Shown piece by piece: positions 1-11,009 of a DNA stretch of 64,000 bases. The translations under genes and the position numbers were made by a program. Origin of the DNA: Prunus persica (lineage: Eukaryota; Streptophyta; Magnoliopsida; Rosales; Rosaceae). The stretch is from positions 6,646,313 through 6,710,312 of the forward strand of contig NC_034010.1 in assembly GCF_000346465.2 (NCBI RefSeq), written 5' to 3'. Under the pieces are notes generated by a model that searched no databases, was not told the origin of the DNA, and saw only the letters and a list, made by a program, of their open reading frames with translations. Numbering within the stretch: position 1 is the first letter of the stretch; the number at the start of each line of letters is the position of its first letter.

Positions 1-302
1 GGAAGCGAGCTAGGAAAAATGAGTTCCCACTTGGGGTTTGAAAACGAAGATGAAAAATATCGTGTTAATGTTGCTGAGATAATATGGTTCCTTCTTTTGC
101 TGAGATAAACAACTAAGAAAACACATATGAAGGTCCAAATGAAGCACATGCACCCTCTCATGGGTCAGAACCCACATGACATGAAAGCAACTCTGTAATT
201 ATTATTTTTTATATAGCAATTTATATCAATTGCAAATAATAGTAAAATGTGGGACTAAAAATGGAAAAAACAAAATTTTGAAACATACCAAACCCACACA
301 AT

Positions 303-842
303 CCACCTTAGGACATGCACTTGGAAGAGACTTGTCTGCCTCTGGGTCTTCTTTGAATTTTTGTGCCACTTACAAAACCACAATGGCTCAATTTTAGTAA
401 TACAGATTAAGGGTTAATTTTGACAAAAGCACTTGTGGAATTGGTGCCTTCCCACTCAAATTTGCAAAAAGTGAACAATTGAAGGGTATTTTGGATAATT
501 GGTGCCTTCCCGCTCAAACCTGCAAAAAAAAAATATGTCATAGTTTTTTTTAACAAAAGTACTTGCGGAAGCCCACCTTAGGGCATGCACTTGGAAGAGA
601 CTTGTCTGCCTCTGGGTCTTCTTTGAATTTTTGTGCCACTTACAAAACCACAATGGCTCAATTTTAGTAATGCAGATTAAGGGTTAATTTTGACACTTGT
701 GGAATTGGTGCCTTCCCACTCAAATTTGCAAAAAGTGGACAATTGAAGGGTATTTTGGATAATTGGTGCCTTCCCGCTCAAACTTGCAAAAAAAAAAATG
801 TGTCATAGTTTTTTTTAACAAAAGTACTTGCGGAAGACACCA
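303..842. repeat. 270-bp tandem duplication upstream of TNL-A
   Basis: The block starting CCACCTTAGGACATGCAC at about 303 recurs at about 573 with a 270-bp period and a few mismatches. Copy B of the segmental duplication has only one unit (near 29856), so this is a tandem gain in A or a contraction in B. No coding function is visible. Confidence 0.85.
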
Positions 843-1579
843 ATTGATCGAAAATATCCTTCAATTGACATTGAAAGCAGCGAAAAGGTAGGACCCATGC
901 GTGCCGATTAGACAATTAAGGGAAATTTTGACGATCGAAACCAGACTGCAAAAAATTAAAAAGATTAGGGTACATAATTGTTAAAATTGAGAGTGTAAGG
1001 ACAAACATGCTTTAAGGGTGAGATTTCAGGGTACTAAATTGAAATTAACCGAAAAATTAATAAAAATGAGTTTTGTGAAAACAATTTAAAATCTTGAGGG
1101 TTGTTTGTGTAATTTTTGAATTTCAGAGAATTTTGTGAAAAAACCAAAAAACTCAATGGGTGTTAATGTAAATAACTGAATAAAATAATGAAAAAGAACA
1201 TTAACACGTAAACTAAATTACAACATAAAAAATTTAGTGCCTCAAATATAGTCTCGGACATTCCCATTTGCGAGAGAATACATTTTCCATTGAAGGAACC
1301 ATGTACTGAAAGAAAAAGAGATACAAACCAGCTTTAATAAGAAAAAGAAATACCATCGTTTGACCATTTTTGTAGCTGTCAATGTAGGCCCATTTCTGCT
1401 ATATAGCAATACTGGCCATGTGATGTGCACTATCTTAAAGCAATTTATTCAGCAAAGAAAAGGTAAAGGAAGTTGAAACGAAAGTTCCTCACACCTTTAA
1501 CTTAATCATGTCCGCATGGAAGATGGTAGGAAACTGCTTCGTCAAGCCATAGTTCTTAAGCCTTAAGCTATTTGTCATG
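843..1579. other. TNL-A upstream region
   Basis: This is AT-rich non-coding sequence upstream of TNL-A. The sequence ACTAA at 1033-1037 is the empty target site that corresponds to the 3.0-kb insertion in copy B. Short open frames here are not supported as genes. Confidence 0.7.
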
Positions 1580-1586
1580 TATATAA
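1580..1586 (+). promoter_or_regulatory. Putative TATA box of TNL-A
   Basis: TATATAA lies about 95 bp upstream of the first ATG at 1678. The same element is conserved in copy B at 33925-33931. The position fits a plant core promoter with a short 5' leader; the transcription start is not known. Confidence 0.5.
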
Positions 1587-1677
1587 GCTTAGTTCTTACT
1601 GTATCGTTTTATTAATTAAGAAAGAAAATCAATACAAAATCAGATAAGATTCTCTCTGCGTCTTCTTCAATTCTTCA

Positions 1678-4600
1678 ATGTTCTTCAAATTCTTATTCAG
1701 GTTTATGGGGAGTTCCCCATTGCCAATTAATTTTGGGGTGGAACCTCAACTTCCTTCAGATCTGCCCCCTACAACCACTCAACCACCAGTCTCTTCTTCT
1801 CCTTCTTCTTCTTCTTTCACTCATGATTCATCATGGACATATGATGTGTTTTTGAGTTTTAGAGGTGAGGATACACGCACCAATTTTACAGATCATTTGT
1901 ACAAGGCGTTGTGTGATAAGGGCATCTACACCTTCATTGATCGAGAGCTTGTAAGAGGAGAAGAAATATCGCCAGCCCTTGTCAAAGCAATTGAAGAATC
2001 AAGAATTTCTGTCATTGTATTCTCTGAAAACTATGCATCTTCGAGGTGGTGCTTGGATGAACTTGTCAAGATCCTTCAATGTAAACAATCAAAGCAACAA
2101 GTAGTCTTGCCCATTTTTTACAAGGTGGATCCATCTCATGTGCGAAACCAAGAAAGTAAATTTGGTGACGCATTTGAAGAACTTATTGAAAGGAAATTCA
2201 AGAATGACAAGGAGAAAGTGCTCATATGGAGGGAAGCTCTTAGACAAGCAGCAAATTTGTCCGGACATACTTTCAAGGATGGAAAGTACGTATATTTTTA
2301 TCTTTATCATTTTCATGTTTAATTTTTTTCTCTCTTCTTTCTCATTGCTATTTGTTACACATTTAATTGTTACTCATTATTAAAGAAAAGTATCCTTTTG
2401 TAAAAATATTAAATTGTAGGGAGAAGATCTTTATTTTAATTTTTTGTGTATTTTTATATTTTCGATAGCTGTAGGACATTATTTTTCTATATTTCAGGGT
2501 TATCTATCTTTTTCAAGTTAAGTTAATTTCTTTTTCTTTTTTACTTTGGTTACATTTAATTGCTACTCATTAAAGAAAAGTATTCTTTTGAAAAAATATA
2601 CAACTGTAGGGAGAAGATTTATTTTCTTGGGTACTTTTGTTTTTTCGATAGCTGTAAGGAGAAAGTTCCAAATCCATATATATTAATCTCTTCGAAAGGC
2701 ATACAAGTATAAATGATACATAACATTAGGTTTGTGGTTAAACAACTATTAATCTCTTCAGTATGTTGTGTTCTTTTGCGTGGTTGGATATTTAAATGTG
2801 TCAAATTTGGTTAAACTGGCAGGTATGAAGCTACATTTATCAACGACATCGTTGATGGAATCTTAAGCCAAGTACTGGGCCGCACATACTGGAATGTGGC
2901 TGCATACCCAGTTGGAATTGAATCTCGTGTAGAAGATGTGGAAAGGCTTTTAGATGTTGGTGGGAATGGTCGTCGCATGGTTGGGATATGGGGGACATCT
3001 GGAATAGGCAAGACAACAATTGCAAAAGCTATATGGAATGCAATTGCCTATGAGTTTGAAGGAAGATGTTTCTTGGAAAATGTTAGAGAAGGAAGCTTAA
3101 TCCAGCTACAGCAGACTCTTCTTGATAAGATTCTAGGCAAAAATTGGAAAATTCAGAGTGTTGATGAAGGAATCGGTCTTATAAAAAAACGGCTGAGGCA
3201 TAAAAAGATTCTATTAATTCTTGACGATGTGGACCACTTGGAGCAGTTAGAAAAATTGGCTGGAGATGATTGGTTTGGTGAGGGTAGTAGAGTAATCATT
3301 ACTACAAAAAATAGGAGATTGCTAGACAACCGTAAAATTGAGTTTTACGAGGTGAAGAAGTTAGAATATTACAACCAAGCTCTTGAGCTTTTCAGTTGGC
3401 ATGCATTCCGAAGAAGTGAACCTCCAGAAGATTATTTGGAACTCGCACAACGTGCAATAGCAATTGCTGATGGCCTTCCACTAGCTCTAACAATTTTCGG
3501 TGCTCATCTTCGTGGTAGAGATATACCAAGTTGGCAAGTTATATTAGATGATTACGAAGGAGAACCTTATACGCATATTGAAAGAATACTTCAAAAAAGT
3601 TATGACGCCTTGGATCATCGCGCAAAAGGATATTTTCTCGACATTGCATGTTTCTTCAAGGGTGAATTTAAGGACTATGTGCTACAAATGGTACCCCCAA
3701 AAGTCATTGAAGAATTCGTTGATAAGGCATTGATAACTATTAGTTGGTATGCCATTACAATGCACGACTTGCTAGAAAAACTGGGCAAGGATATAGTTCA
3801 CAAAGAATCCCCCAGTGATCCCGGCAAGCGTAGTAGATTATGGTTTTACAAGGATGTCATACAAGTTCTAATGGAAAGTACTGTAAGTATCACATGTGTT
3901 TTTATATTCAATTTGACATGAAAGAATACCTTATCTTACCTGAATTTTCTTAACAAAATGTGCTTGCATTTTGGTTCGTGACTTCGTTTCCTAATTAATG
4001 CTTTTCCATCTTAGGGAACAAGAAAGATTAAAAGCATCATGGTGAAGCTTCCAGAACCAGCTGAGATAACTTTGAATCCAGAGTGTTTCCGTAATATGGT
4101 GAATCTTCAAATTTTCATAAACCATCATGCATCTCTATGTGGGGACATTAACTATCTGCCCAACGCGTTAAGATTTATTCATTGGCCTAGTTGTCAGTTA
4201 CAATCTTTGCCACCCAAATTTCAAGGATATTGTCTTGTTGTGTTCAGCATGCCATGCAGTCATATCAGACAATTGGAGGGATTTAAGGTATGTATTTGAA
4301 ATTATTTTCATCTATTATATATAATTTCAAATAGAGTTGTTAGTTTCAAAAGGAAAAACACGAAATTTGTTTTCTAAGTTTTTGTCTTTTGAAGCGTGTG
4401 ATTAATTATTTCCTGTTTTTGTGTTCTTGTCTCACAGTATTCGCCAAACCTGACATGTATGAATTTGCATGGTTGTCAATTCTTAAAAAAAATCCCAGAC
4501 TTATCCGGAATCCCAAACATAAAGTACTTGATTCTAAGTGGCTGTACAAGTTTGGTTGAGCTTGATGATTCTGTTGGATTCCTTGATAAACTTGTTATTT

Positions 4601-5859
4601 TGGATCTCAGTGGATGCGTTAATCTTACGAAGTTTGGAAGAAGACTTAGATTGAAATCCTTAGAAACACTGGACCTAAGGGGTTGTGAAAGTCTTGAGAG
4701 TCTCCCAGAAATAGAAGTGAAGATGGAATCACTAAGAAGATTGGATATGGAAGGAAGTGGCATAAGAGAATTGCCTCCATCAATTAAACATCTTACTGGG
4801 CTTGAAAAGTTGATTCTCGAGAGATGCTTCAATCTTACAAGGCTTGATTTACGGCTGCTTCATTGCGTGTCCACTTTACGATCTCTTAATCTATCTGGAT
4901 GCAATTTTGTCACGCTTCCGGAATGCATTAGCAAATTTGTGAGCTTGGAGGGTCTTACCTTGCGTGATTGCAAGAGTCTTCGAGAAATTCCACAAGTACT
5001 TCCACCAAGAGTATGTTGGGTATCCCTGGATAACTGCACATTATTGGAAAAATTTCCAAAACTGCCACTATCATCGGAGGTTGGGTATGTGAGTTTGAGG
5101 AATTGCGTTAGCCTACGTGGCTATGACATCACAGAAAATAGTATTCTGGATCAGGTTTCTGTCTCTTCTCTCTCTGTCTCTCTTTGTCTCTCCCTCTATG
5201 TTATATGGTTAAGATGATGATTGTTGTAACCAATTGTATTGTAGGTATCTTCTCTTCCGCATTCTGAATTTGAAATTACTCTTCCAGGCGATGAAGTACC
5301 AAAGTGGTTCAGCTGTTGTAAAGATGCAACACAAGTTAAAGACGAATACTCTGCTCGATGTGAAGTTTGTTTTGAAATTCCTCCAAATTTAGATTGGGAG
5401 ACGTTAAGATTGGCTATATGTGTTGTTAATAAGGGAAACGTATGTGGGACTCTATACCAAGCAGTGACACGTGTTCATATCAATGGAGAACGGGTCGGCG
5501 AGATATATATGTGGATAGAGGACAGTAATGTGGGTCTTAGCTGTATTCCATTATTGAATCTGAGGAACAGAGCAATACGTTGGGAGAAACTGACGCAATT
5601 GCAATACGTTGGGGGTAATAAGTGTCAAATTATATTTAAGTTCAGATTCGTGTCCACACCCGTTAAAATCCTCTGCGGGGTCCACCTATTAGGCCACCAG
5701 TTGCTGATGTCAGCATCAGAGACTGGTCTTGGCAAGAGGCCTAGGTTATCAGACGTCGGTGATCATGAAGCTCAAAGAGGAGAGGCTGATCACCCAAAGA
5801 GGAGGCACACTGATCTTAACGAGGAGCCAAAGTATGTAAATCCATTAAATGTTGAATGA
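1678..5859 (+). CDS. TIR-NBS-LRR (TNL) immune receptor, copy A, intact
   Basis: Intracellular NLR receptor. Five exons are inferred: 1678-2285, 2823-3882, 4015-4287, 4438-5154, 5245-5859, all with GT/AG introns and joining in frame to 1090 residues. Seen: a Ser-rich leader (residues 1-52), then a TIR domain (about 53-200) with YDVFLSFRGEDTR and the SRWCLDEL segment that holds the usual catalytic Glu; NB-ARC with P-loop GTSGIGKTT (about 260), kinase-2 LLILDDVD (about 333), RNBS-B SRVIITT, GLPLAL (about 420) and MHDLL (about 516); leucine-rich repeats in exons 3-4; and a C-terminal jelly-roll/Ig-like (C-JID) domain starting near GDEVPKWF (about 901). The tail has basic clusters KRPR and PKRRH, resembling a bipartite nuclear signal. 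In this family TIR acts as an NADase upstream of EDS1. Translation may instead start at the ATG at 1705. Pathogen specificity cannot be inferred. Confidence 0.93.
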
Positions 5860-6034
5860 TATCTTTGCATTTTCTGGTCATATATCTGCGTTTTGTGTTC
5901 AATTCAAATTTAGCAATATTTTGCTGTGCATCTCTGGGGTATATGTTGTAGTTTTCAGGGTGTGAATTTTTGTTCCTTTTGTTTTGGGTTAAATCCTTTT
6001 TCTTAGTGCTCTACATTCGATATTAAATTTTCAG
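5860..6034. other. TNL-A 3' flank
   Basis: Probable 3' UTR and downstream sequence of TNL-A, AT-rich and collinear with 37936-38108 in copy B. No gene is seen. Confidence 0.5.
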
Positions 6035-6062
6035 GCAATGAAGTTCCAAAGTGGTTTATGTA
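6035..6062 (+). pseudogene. Vestigial C-JID exon start downstream of TNL-A
   Basis: After a TTTTCAG acceptor-like site the sequence reads GCAATGAAGTTCCAAAGTGG, matching the start of the TNL C-JID coding segment (GNEVPKWF, compare GDEVPKWF in exon 5). It soon meets stops. Copy B retains the same relic at 38110 with the Trp codon changed to TAG. It looks like the remnant of a tandemly duplicated terminal exon or of a neighbouring TNL. Confidence 0.5.
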
Positions 6063-7411
6063 AGCTCCAGGTTCAGCTGTTGAAACGAACCAAATTTCCA
6101 GGCAATAGTCTGGTAATCAAGAGGTGTGTTGAGGCGCCAGCAGTTTCTGAGATTCCATTTTAAGTTGCATAAGGCAATACCTTTCTTCTCAATTGATGCA
6201 TTCAACATTCATCCGCAGATGAACAAAACAGCAAGCCGGATTTATCTAATGCTTTCATTCCACACGTATACTTTGTCTATGATTCTTCTGTCTCATTCAT
6301 TGGAATTGATGTATGTTGGGGATGAAATGTAACAGATTTATCTATTTCATAATTTCCAGTCAAGGTTTGTTGAAAATCATACATTAATTGTAAACAGGCG
6401 TCCAAATATGCCCAAAATACTTCTTTGAAAGATTGTCTCATTACACTAGTAATGTTGCTGGTATTGGCAAGGTACAAGAATCCTAGCATGTCTAAATCAT
6501 GTCTAGTTGCTGCAACTCACGTTGCTGGTATAGTTGTTCAAGATTTTTTGATAATCCTGCAAGGACAAGGAATGAAAAGCTTGATGAGCAGCAATCTAGG
6601 AATGAAAAGATTTTTTGATAATCCTGCAACTCACGTTGCTGGCATATTATGTTGTTTTCGAACTCCTATCTAGTTTGTGAATAGATTGTGGTTCTTTGAA
6701 TGCCAGTTGCTGTTTGAACAGCCCTGGTAGAGCTAACATCTCCAATGGCTCCATTACACAAAAGAATTTGGCTTTAGAAACTAAGAAAAAGACGCCAAGA
6801 ATTATATAACTTCTTTGTTCACGAAAGCGCATTGTCATTGCATGACCGGATAGCTACTGGAGATGTCAAATGTCCAATTTTAGCCACCAAAAATAACAAG
6901 GGGCATCTCATAGTCAAAAAGATAACTACAACTTACAATGTGAACCGACACCAAGTAAAACTTACAACAAACATGAATAAATGTCCCTACAACACAAAAA
7001 CAAAAATTCACTTCATACAGCCGTATTATAACGAGAGAGGCACACAGCAGTGTAAATGTAGACAAATATGCAAGGCAAAACCATGTGTCCGTGGAGCGCT
7101 GCAAAACCGCCCACATTGCCACAAAGAAAAAGCTCCGCATTGAAATGGCTCAAACCAACATATTCAAGCGTCACCAACTTGGTTATATTCCTACATAAGC
7201 CACTGTCCAACAAATACAAAAGCCTATACCTCATTTTTGCCACCATTCTTGGTGTATGGTGCCTTTACAGCTCTGCATGGTGGCCTTGAAACTTGTTTGA
7301 ATTGAGTTGTATTTTCTATCATATAGCCAGCCACACTGAAAGACCATGCACATACCACAAAGCAAACAATCTCGAACAATCACGATCGAAAGTTTGCCAT
7401 TCTGAACAGTT
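6063..7411. other. Intergenic spacer between convergent TNL-A and AP4E copy
   Basis: Non-coding. About 6400-6660 is longer than in copy B and contains short internal repeats: GATTTTTTGATAATCCTGCA at about 6541 and 6609, and CAACTCACGTTGCTGG at about 6513 and 6627. The part nearest 7411 is probably former AP4E 3' UTR, as it is collinear with 38733-39313. Open frames here are not supported as genes. Confidence 0.55.
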
Positions 7412-9998
7412 TTAGCCAAGCAAATCTTTAAACAAGTTGGGATTCTGACTTGTTGGGGTCACACCCATCTGCCTTACAAGTGCATCCTTTTCCAAGGAAT
7501 CTTTAGGGTTAGGACCCTTATTCAATTGTGTTACCCCACTTTGAGCAGTTCTTGTAGCATTTGATAACTCAGATGCAAGATTAAACTCATCCCTATTGGT
7601 CGGCAAAGGGTCGCCAACACTGCTACTAAGCCCGCTGAGAGATGTATCTGTATATAATCCCATAATATCAGGTGTCTTAGCAGCACCAGCTGCACCATGA
7701 TTTGCAGTTAATGCAACTTCAGTTTGATCAAGAAGCCCTTCTAACTGCTTGAAGGGATCTACAGTGGAAGCAGTACTACTAGTTGAGTCACCCAAATCGA
7801 GCAAGTCTGGAGCACGTTCATGATTAACTTCAGTGTGTACAGCTGCTGCCTTTGGTACCTGGGGCTTCTCTGAAGCATGGATATTCGCCTTAGACACCTT
7901 ATGGTTGGCAGAAGATGGCCTCCTCTCGGTTTTTGATGATCCCCCAAACAGTGAACTGGCAAGCTTCTGCTTTTCTGGAGAAATTTCAACCTGAGGCCTC
8001 CTTGACTCATAAGTATCACGTGCTTTTGAATTTGAAGTGCTCACGCTATCTATTTGTGTGACCCCATTCGCTGATTTCTGGGAACTAGAACTAGAGGAAT
8101 TTGAGATTGACAATGCTGGAGAGGAATACGTTGGCCTACCCCATTTTCTTTGAACACCATCTAGTCGTAACTTAAGTTCCGAAGATCCTGCATCTGAAAC
8201 AGGTGGCAATGATGCAGGCTGGCGGATCTCCCTAACATAAGATGGTTCAGGAACTGGAACAAGCTCGGTTGAGGATGCAACTGCAGCTGGAGGAATTCTG
8301 GATGGCACTGCTGGCTTTGGAAGCTCATATGCCTCAAACCTAAGACCATGGGTTAAAGCTTCATGCTGATCTTGGGTACTGAAGTTGCTGATATTTAACA
8401 TTCCAGAGCGCTCATTCTCAGGAATATAGGGCTGAGCACCTTTCTCTAGTGCTTGCTGGACATAGCCATTGAGGAATGAAAGTCTTTTGTCAATCTGCAA
8501 GAGAAGATGAATATTAATATTACACAAAATAATCTTATCCAAGAAATCGATAAATAAATGGTTTCCGCATGATCCAAAATCAAGGTTTTCAAGCATATTA
8601 GAGAAATACAATTGCAAAATCCATGAAAAGAGCAACTTATAACTAAAGGGAAGAAATAAGATGCAGGTACCAGGGATGAAGAAGTCGGGAAACTAATTCA
8701 AGCATGTCATGTAATACCAATTAGAATCACTTGATTAACATCCAGGTATTACCAACCAAAGGCAGCTACATAAATTAAGTTTCGCCAGTATAATAGATGC
8801 ATGTTGGTCAAATAAGCAATTTTAATCATTCATAAACTGATTCCGAATTTTTCTCGATCTAAACCACAAGATCTATATCATCATGTTTATATGCGCCAAA
8901 ACTACAATAAAGCAATCTTTGTATTTTTTTTACAAGGAAATCTACAATTAGTGCCTCCAGCACGAGCATACATACTAAGTGTCAAGCAATAATAAGGCTT
9001 CAGAAACTCAGGTACAATTTAATAATGATAACTGGCATTATCACAATTGGGACCCGAAGATTATTATCTTCACATTGATCCATGCATGCATACATACACG
9101 AGAATGATAAAAGAAGGGAAAGCAATAATTTGCTGACCCTATTAAAACCTGTGCAGTTGATAACTGTATACATATCATTCATAGCACATTTTCAAAATTT
9201 ACCAAATAAAATATCGGAAGGTCAAGAACAGCATTAACCAAACAATACATGACATCTTTCTACTTAAACAGAGTCAGATTATTTTTCAGTCAACATTTAC
9301 AATGGCCTTTTTCTTTTGGACCAAAAAAAGTCCCTCATTTAATGATTTGCTAGCCTATTTATAGAGGCTGACTGTTCAGTATTTAAAAAATATCACTAAT
9401 GCCCTTGCAATTGTCAGATATGGGCCCTTACTTTTTCTCAAACTTCATCCCATAAGTAGTACGGATAGGGCATATTTAACAAGGAAGCAAGCAAAGCAAA
9501 GCTATTCCTTCCGCATTCACGGTCAGTTAGGATACATGTTCATTTTTCATAGTATTTCTATTTTGGAAAATATTCTTCTGGATCTATACAGTTTTAAAAA
9601 TATTTAATGTTGTGTCATGATTCATAATAACGTATCTGTGAAACACAAACACAATCATGATCTGAAAAACTAAATTATGTTGCATCAAAGATAATGTATC
9701 CATATGAGAAAGTACATTATCACGACGTGGAAAAGTGGTACGTCCCATTAGAAAACAGGAGGTTCAGACAGTAAGCCAACAACCACCAAATAACAAGGAA
9801 AAGAGAAATGCGGAACTACTATAGTTCTTAATACTTTAAAGGAGAAGCAAAAAAACGAAGGGTACGAGTAGTTAATGCAATTAAATATGACCTCAATGTC
9901 TTCACAACTTGCATCTGACGGCATAATACTCTCAACTGCAGGAGCATCTAAGCTAATCACAGCTTGCAATTCATATGCACGCTGCTGCAGATCTGTTG
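7412..9998 (-). pseudogene. AP4E: Truncated duplicate of AP-4 complex subunit epsilon (last exon plus part of exon 9)
   Basis: On the - strand, 7412-8494 is the complete last exon (360 codons plus stop, ending NLFKDLLG) and 9892-9998 is the 3' part of the preceding exon, joined by an intron at 8495-9891. Both match the full AP4E gene at 39314-48538. Beyond 9998 the sequence jumps to intron 8, so about 430 bp, including the 5' part of exon 9 and its acceptor, is deleted, and exons 1-8 are absent. The last exon is still fully open, but I count about 15 amino-acid differences from copy B in 360. Without an N-terminal adaptin trunk it cannot make an AP-4 epsilon subunit. A short chimeric transcript is possible but there is no evidence for one. 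Confidence 0.9.
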
Positions 9999-10094
9999 GT
10001 CTAAGCTAAGTACGTTATTTCTAGCAATAATTATATCGTACACATTCAGCTAAGTCCAATAATTTATAAATCAATACAACCGTAACACATCGTT

Positions 10095-10330
10095 TGATAA
10101 TGTGGGCACGTGACCCAGTTTTAGTGACCAAAATGCATGTTTTGGTGACCAAATTGTAGCCCAAAGTTGCGGTCATTAATAGCTTTTTTATTAGTGACTA
10201 AACATTGATAGTCACTAATTCTTTGTGTTGTAGTCACTAATTTCATAAAACAATTTCTTTCTTCTATTGCTCTCTCTCTTCTCTCTCTCTCTTCCCTTCC
10301 TTTCTTCTGTTCTTGAATAATCAAACCTTC
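10095..10330. repeat. Copy-A-specific insert with TTAGTGAC motifs and CT-rich tail
   Basis: This stretch has no counterpart in copy B. It repeats TTAGTGAC/GTCACTAA motifs in both orientations; for example TTATTAGTGACTAAAC near 10190 faces GATAGTCACTAATT near 10208. A CT-rich run follows at 10260-10300. The inverted arrangement suggests a small transposon relic. Termini and a target duplication were not found. Confidence 0.4.
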
Positions 10331-10757
10331 ATCTTAACAATTTCAACTCTGATTCAGCTTCTTGCTGACTAAGCCTTCAATCATTAAAAGATTTGGAAAC
10401 TACATGCATACATACATACATATAGTCAACCATTCAAGAGCCAATGTTGGAAACTAAGCCTTCAATCTCAATCATATGTTGAATTTTGTGAAAGCGGCTT
10501 GAGCTGCTGCTCAGTCCATTTTGTTTTAACGTCTCCTTTTTGTTTTCATTTTACATCTTTAATTTTTTAAACATCCTATTCAAATTTGCCCTGGTCTTTA
10601 GAGAAATTGAACCCACTACTAAAGGCATATACATAAAATGCAATTTCCATCATTCGGGAAGAATAAATTCATACCAGTAATGACACATGAGACACATGAT
10701 AATCTATAAAGAGATGCCTCTTCAATCCAGTGTGCCAACTGTAGTCACTTTGAAACT

Positions 10758-10938
10758 TGAAAGTACCAAGCTACCCTTCATATAAATAGATACTTATTGC
10801 CCACTGATTGCCCTCACTCTTCTCTCTCTCCCGCAGCTCTCTCTTCGCGCTCTCTTCCTCTCTCAGCGCTTTCTCTCTACATCGTCGCTCCACGACCACC
10901 ACCACTCTCTTTCTCCCTCTGTCGCGAAAACCTAAGCA

Positions 10939-10945
<7 letters not shown>
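10758..10945 (+). repeat. Promoter-like sequence, + copy of inverted pair
   Basis: This segment contains TATAAATAGATAC followed by a CT-rich leader. It is repeated in inverse orientation at about 14118-14320. A TATA-like element at about 10782 and the following CT-rich stretch look like a plant core promoter and 5' UTR. It lies directly upstream of the BET5 fragment. Confidence 0.7.

Positions 10946-10989
<44 letters not shown>
10943..10989. repeat. (CT)n microsatellite
   Basis: Uninterrupted CT dinucleotide run of about 46 bp in the leader-like sequence before the BET5 fragment. Open frames that read it as Ser-Leu repeats are artefacts. Confidence 0.95.
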
Positions 10990-10992
<3 letters not shown>

Positions 10993-11009
10993 GTCGATGT
11001 TAGGGTTTG

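Larger units (their letters stand above)
1..10752. repeat. Segmental duplication, copy A (TNL plus 3' part of AP4E)
   Basis: Position 1 onward aligns with 29552 onward, and the similarity continues through the TNL gene, its 3' flank, the AP4E 3' exons and part of AP4E intron 8, ending near 10752 (matching about 44408). Copy A is about 10.75 kb against 14.86 kb for copy B. Most of the difference is insertions in B (30320-33344, about 41662-41908, 43141-43953) and losses in A (about 430 bp at 9998, and part of intron 8). The left edge of the duplication lies at or before the window start. Confidence 0.93.

Noticed and set aside
6126..6838. Small genes between TNL-A and the AP4E copy
   Set aside because: Frames are not conserved between the two duplication copies, and the region behaves as 3' flank.
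7412..8494. A second functional AP-4 epsilon gene
   Set aside because: Only the last exon and part of exon 9 exist; exons 1-8 are missing from copy A and replaced by unrelated sequence.
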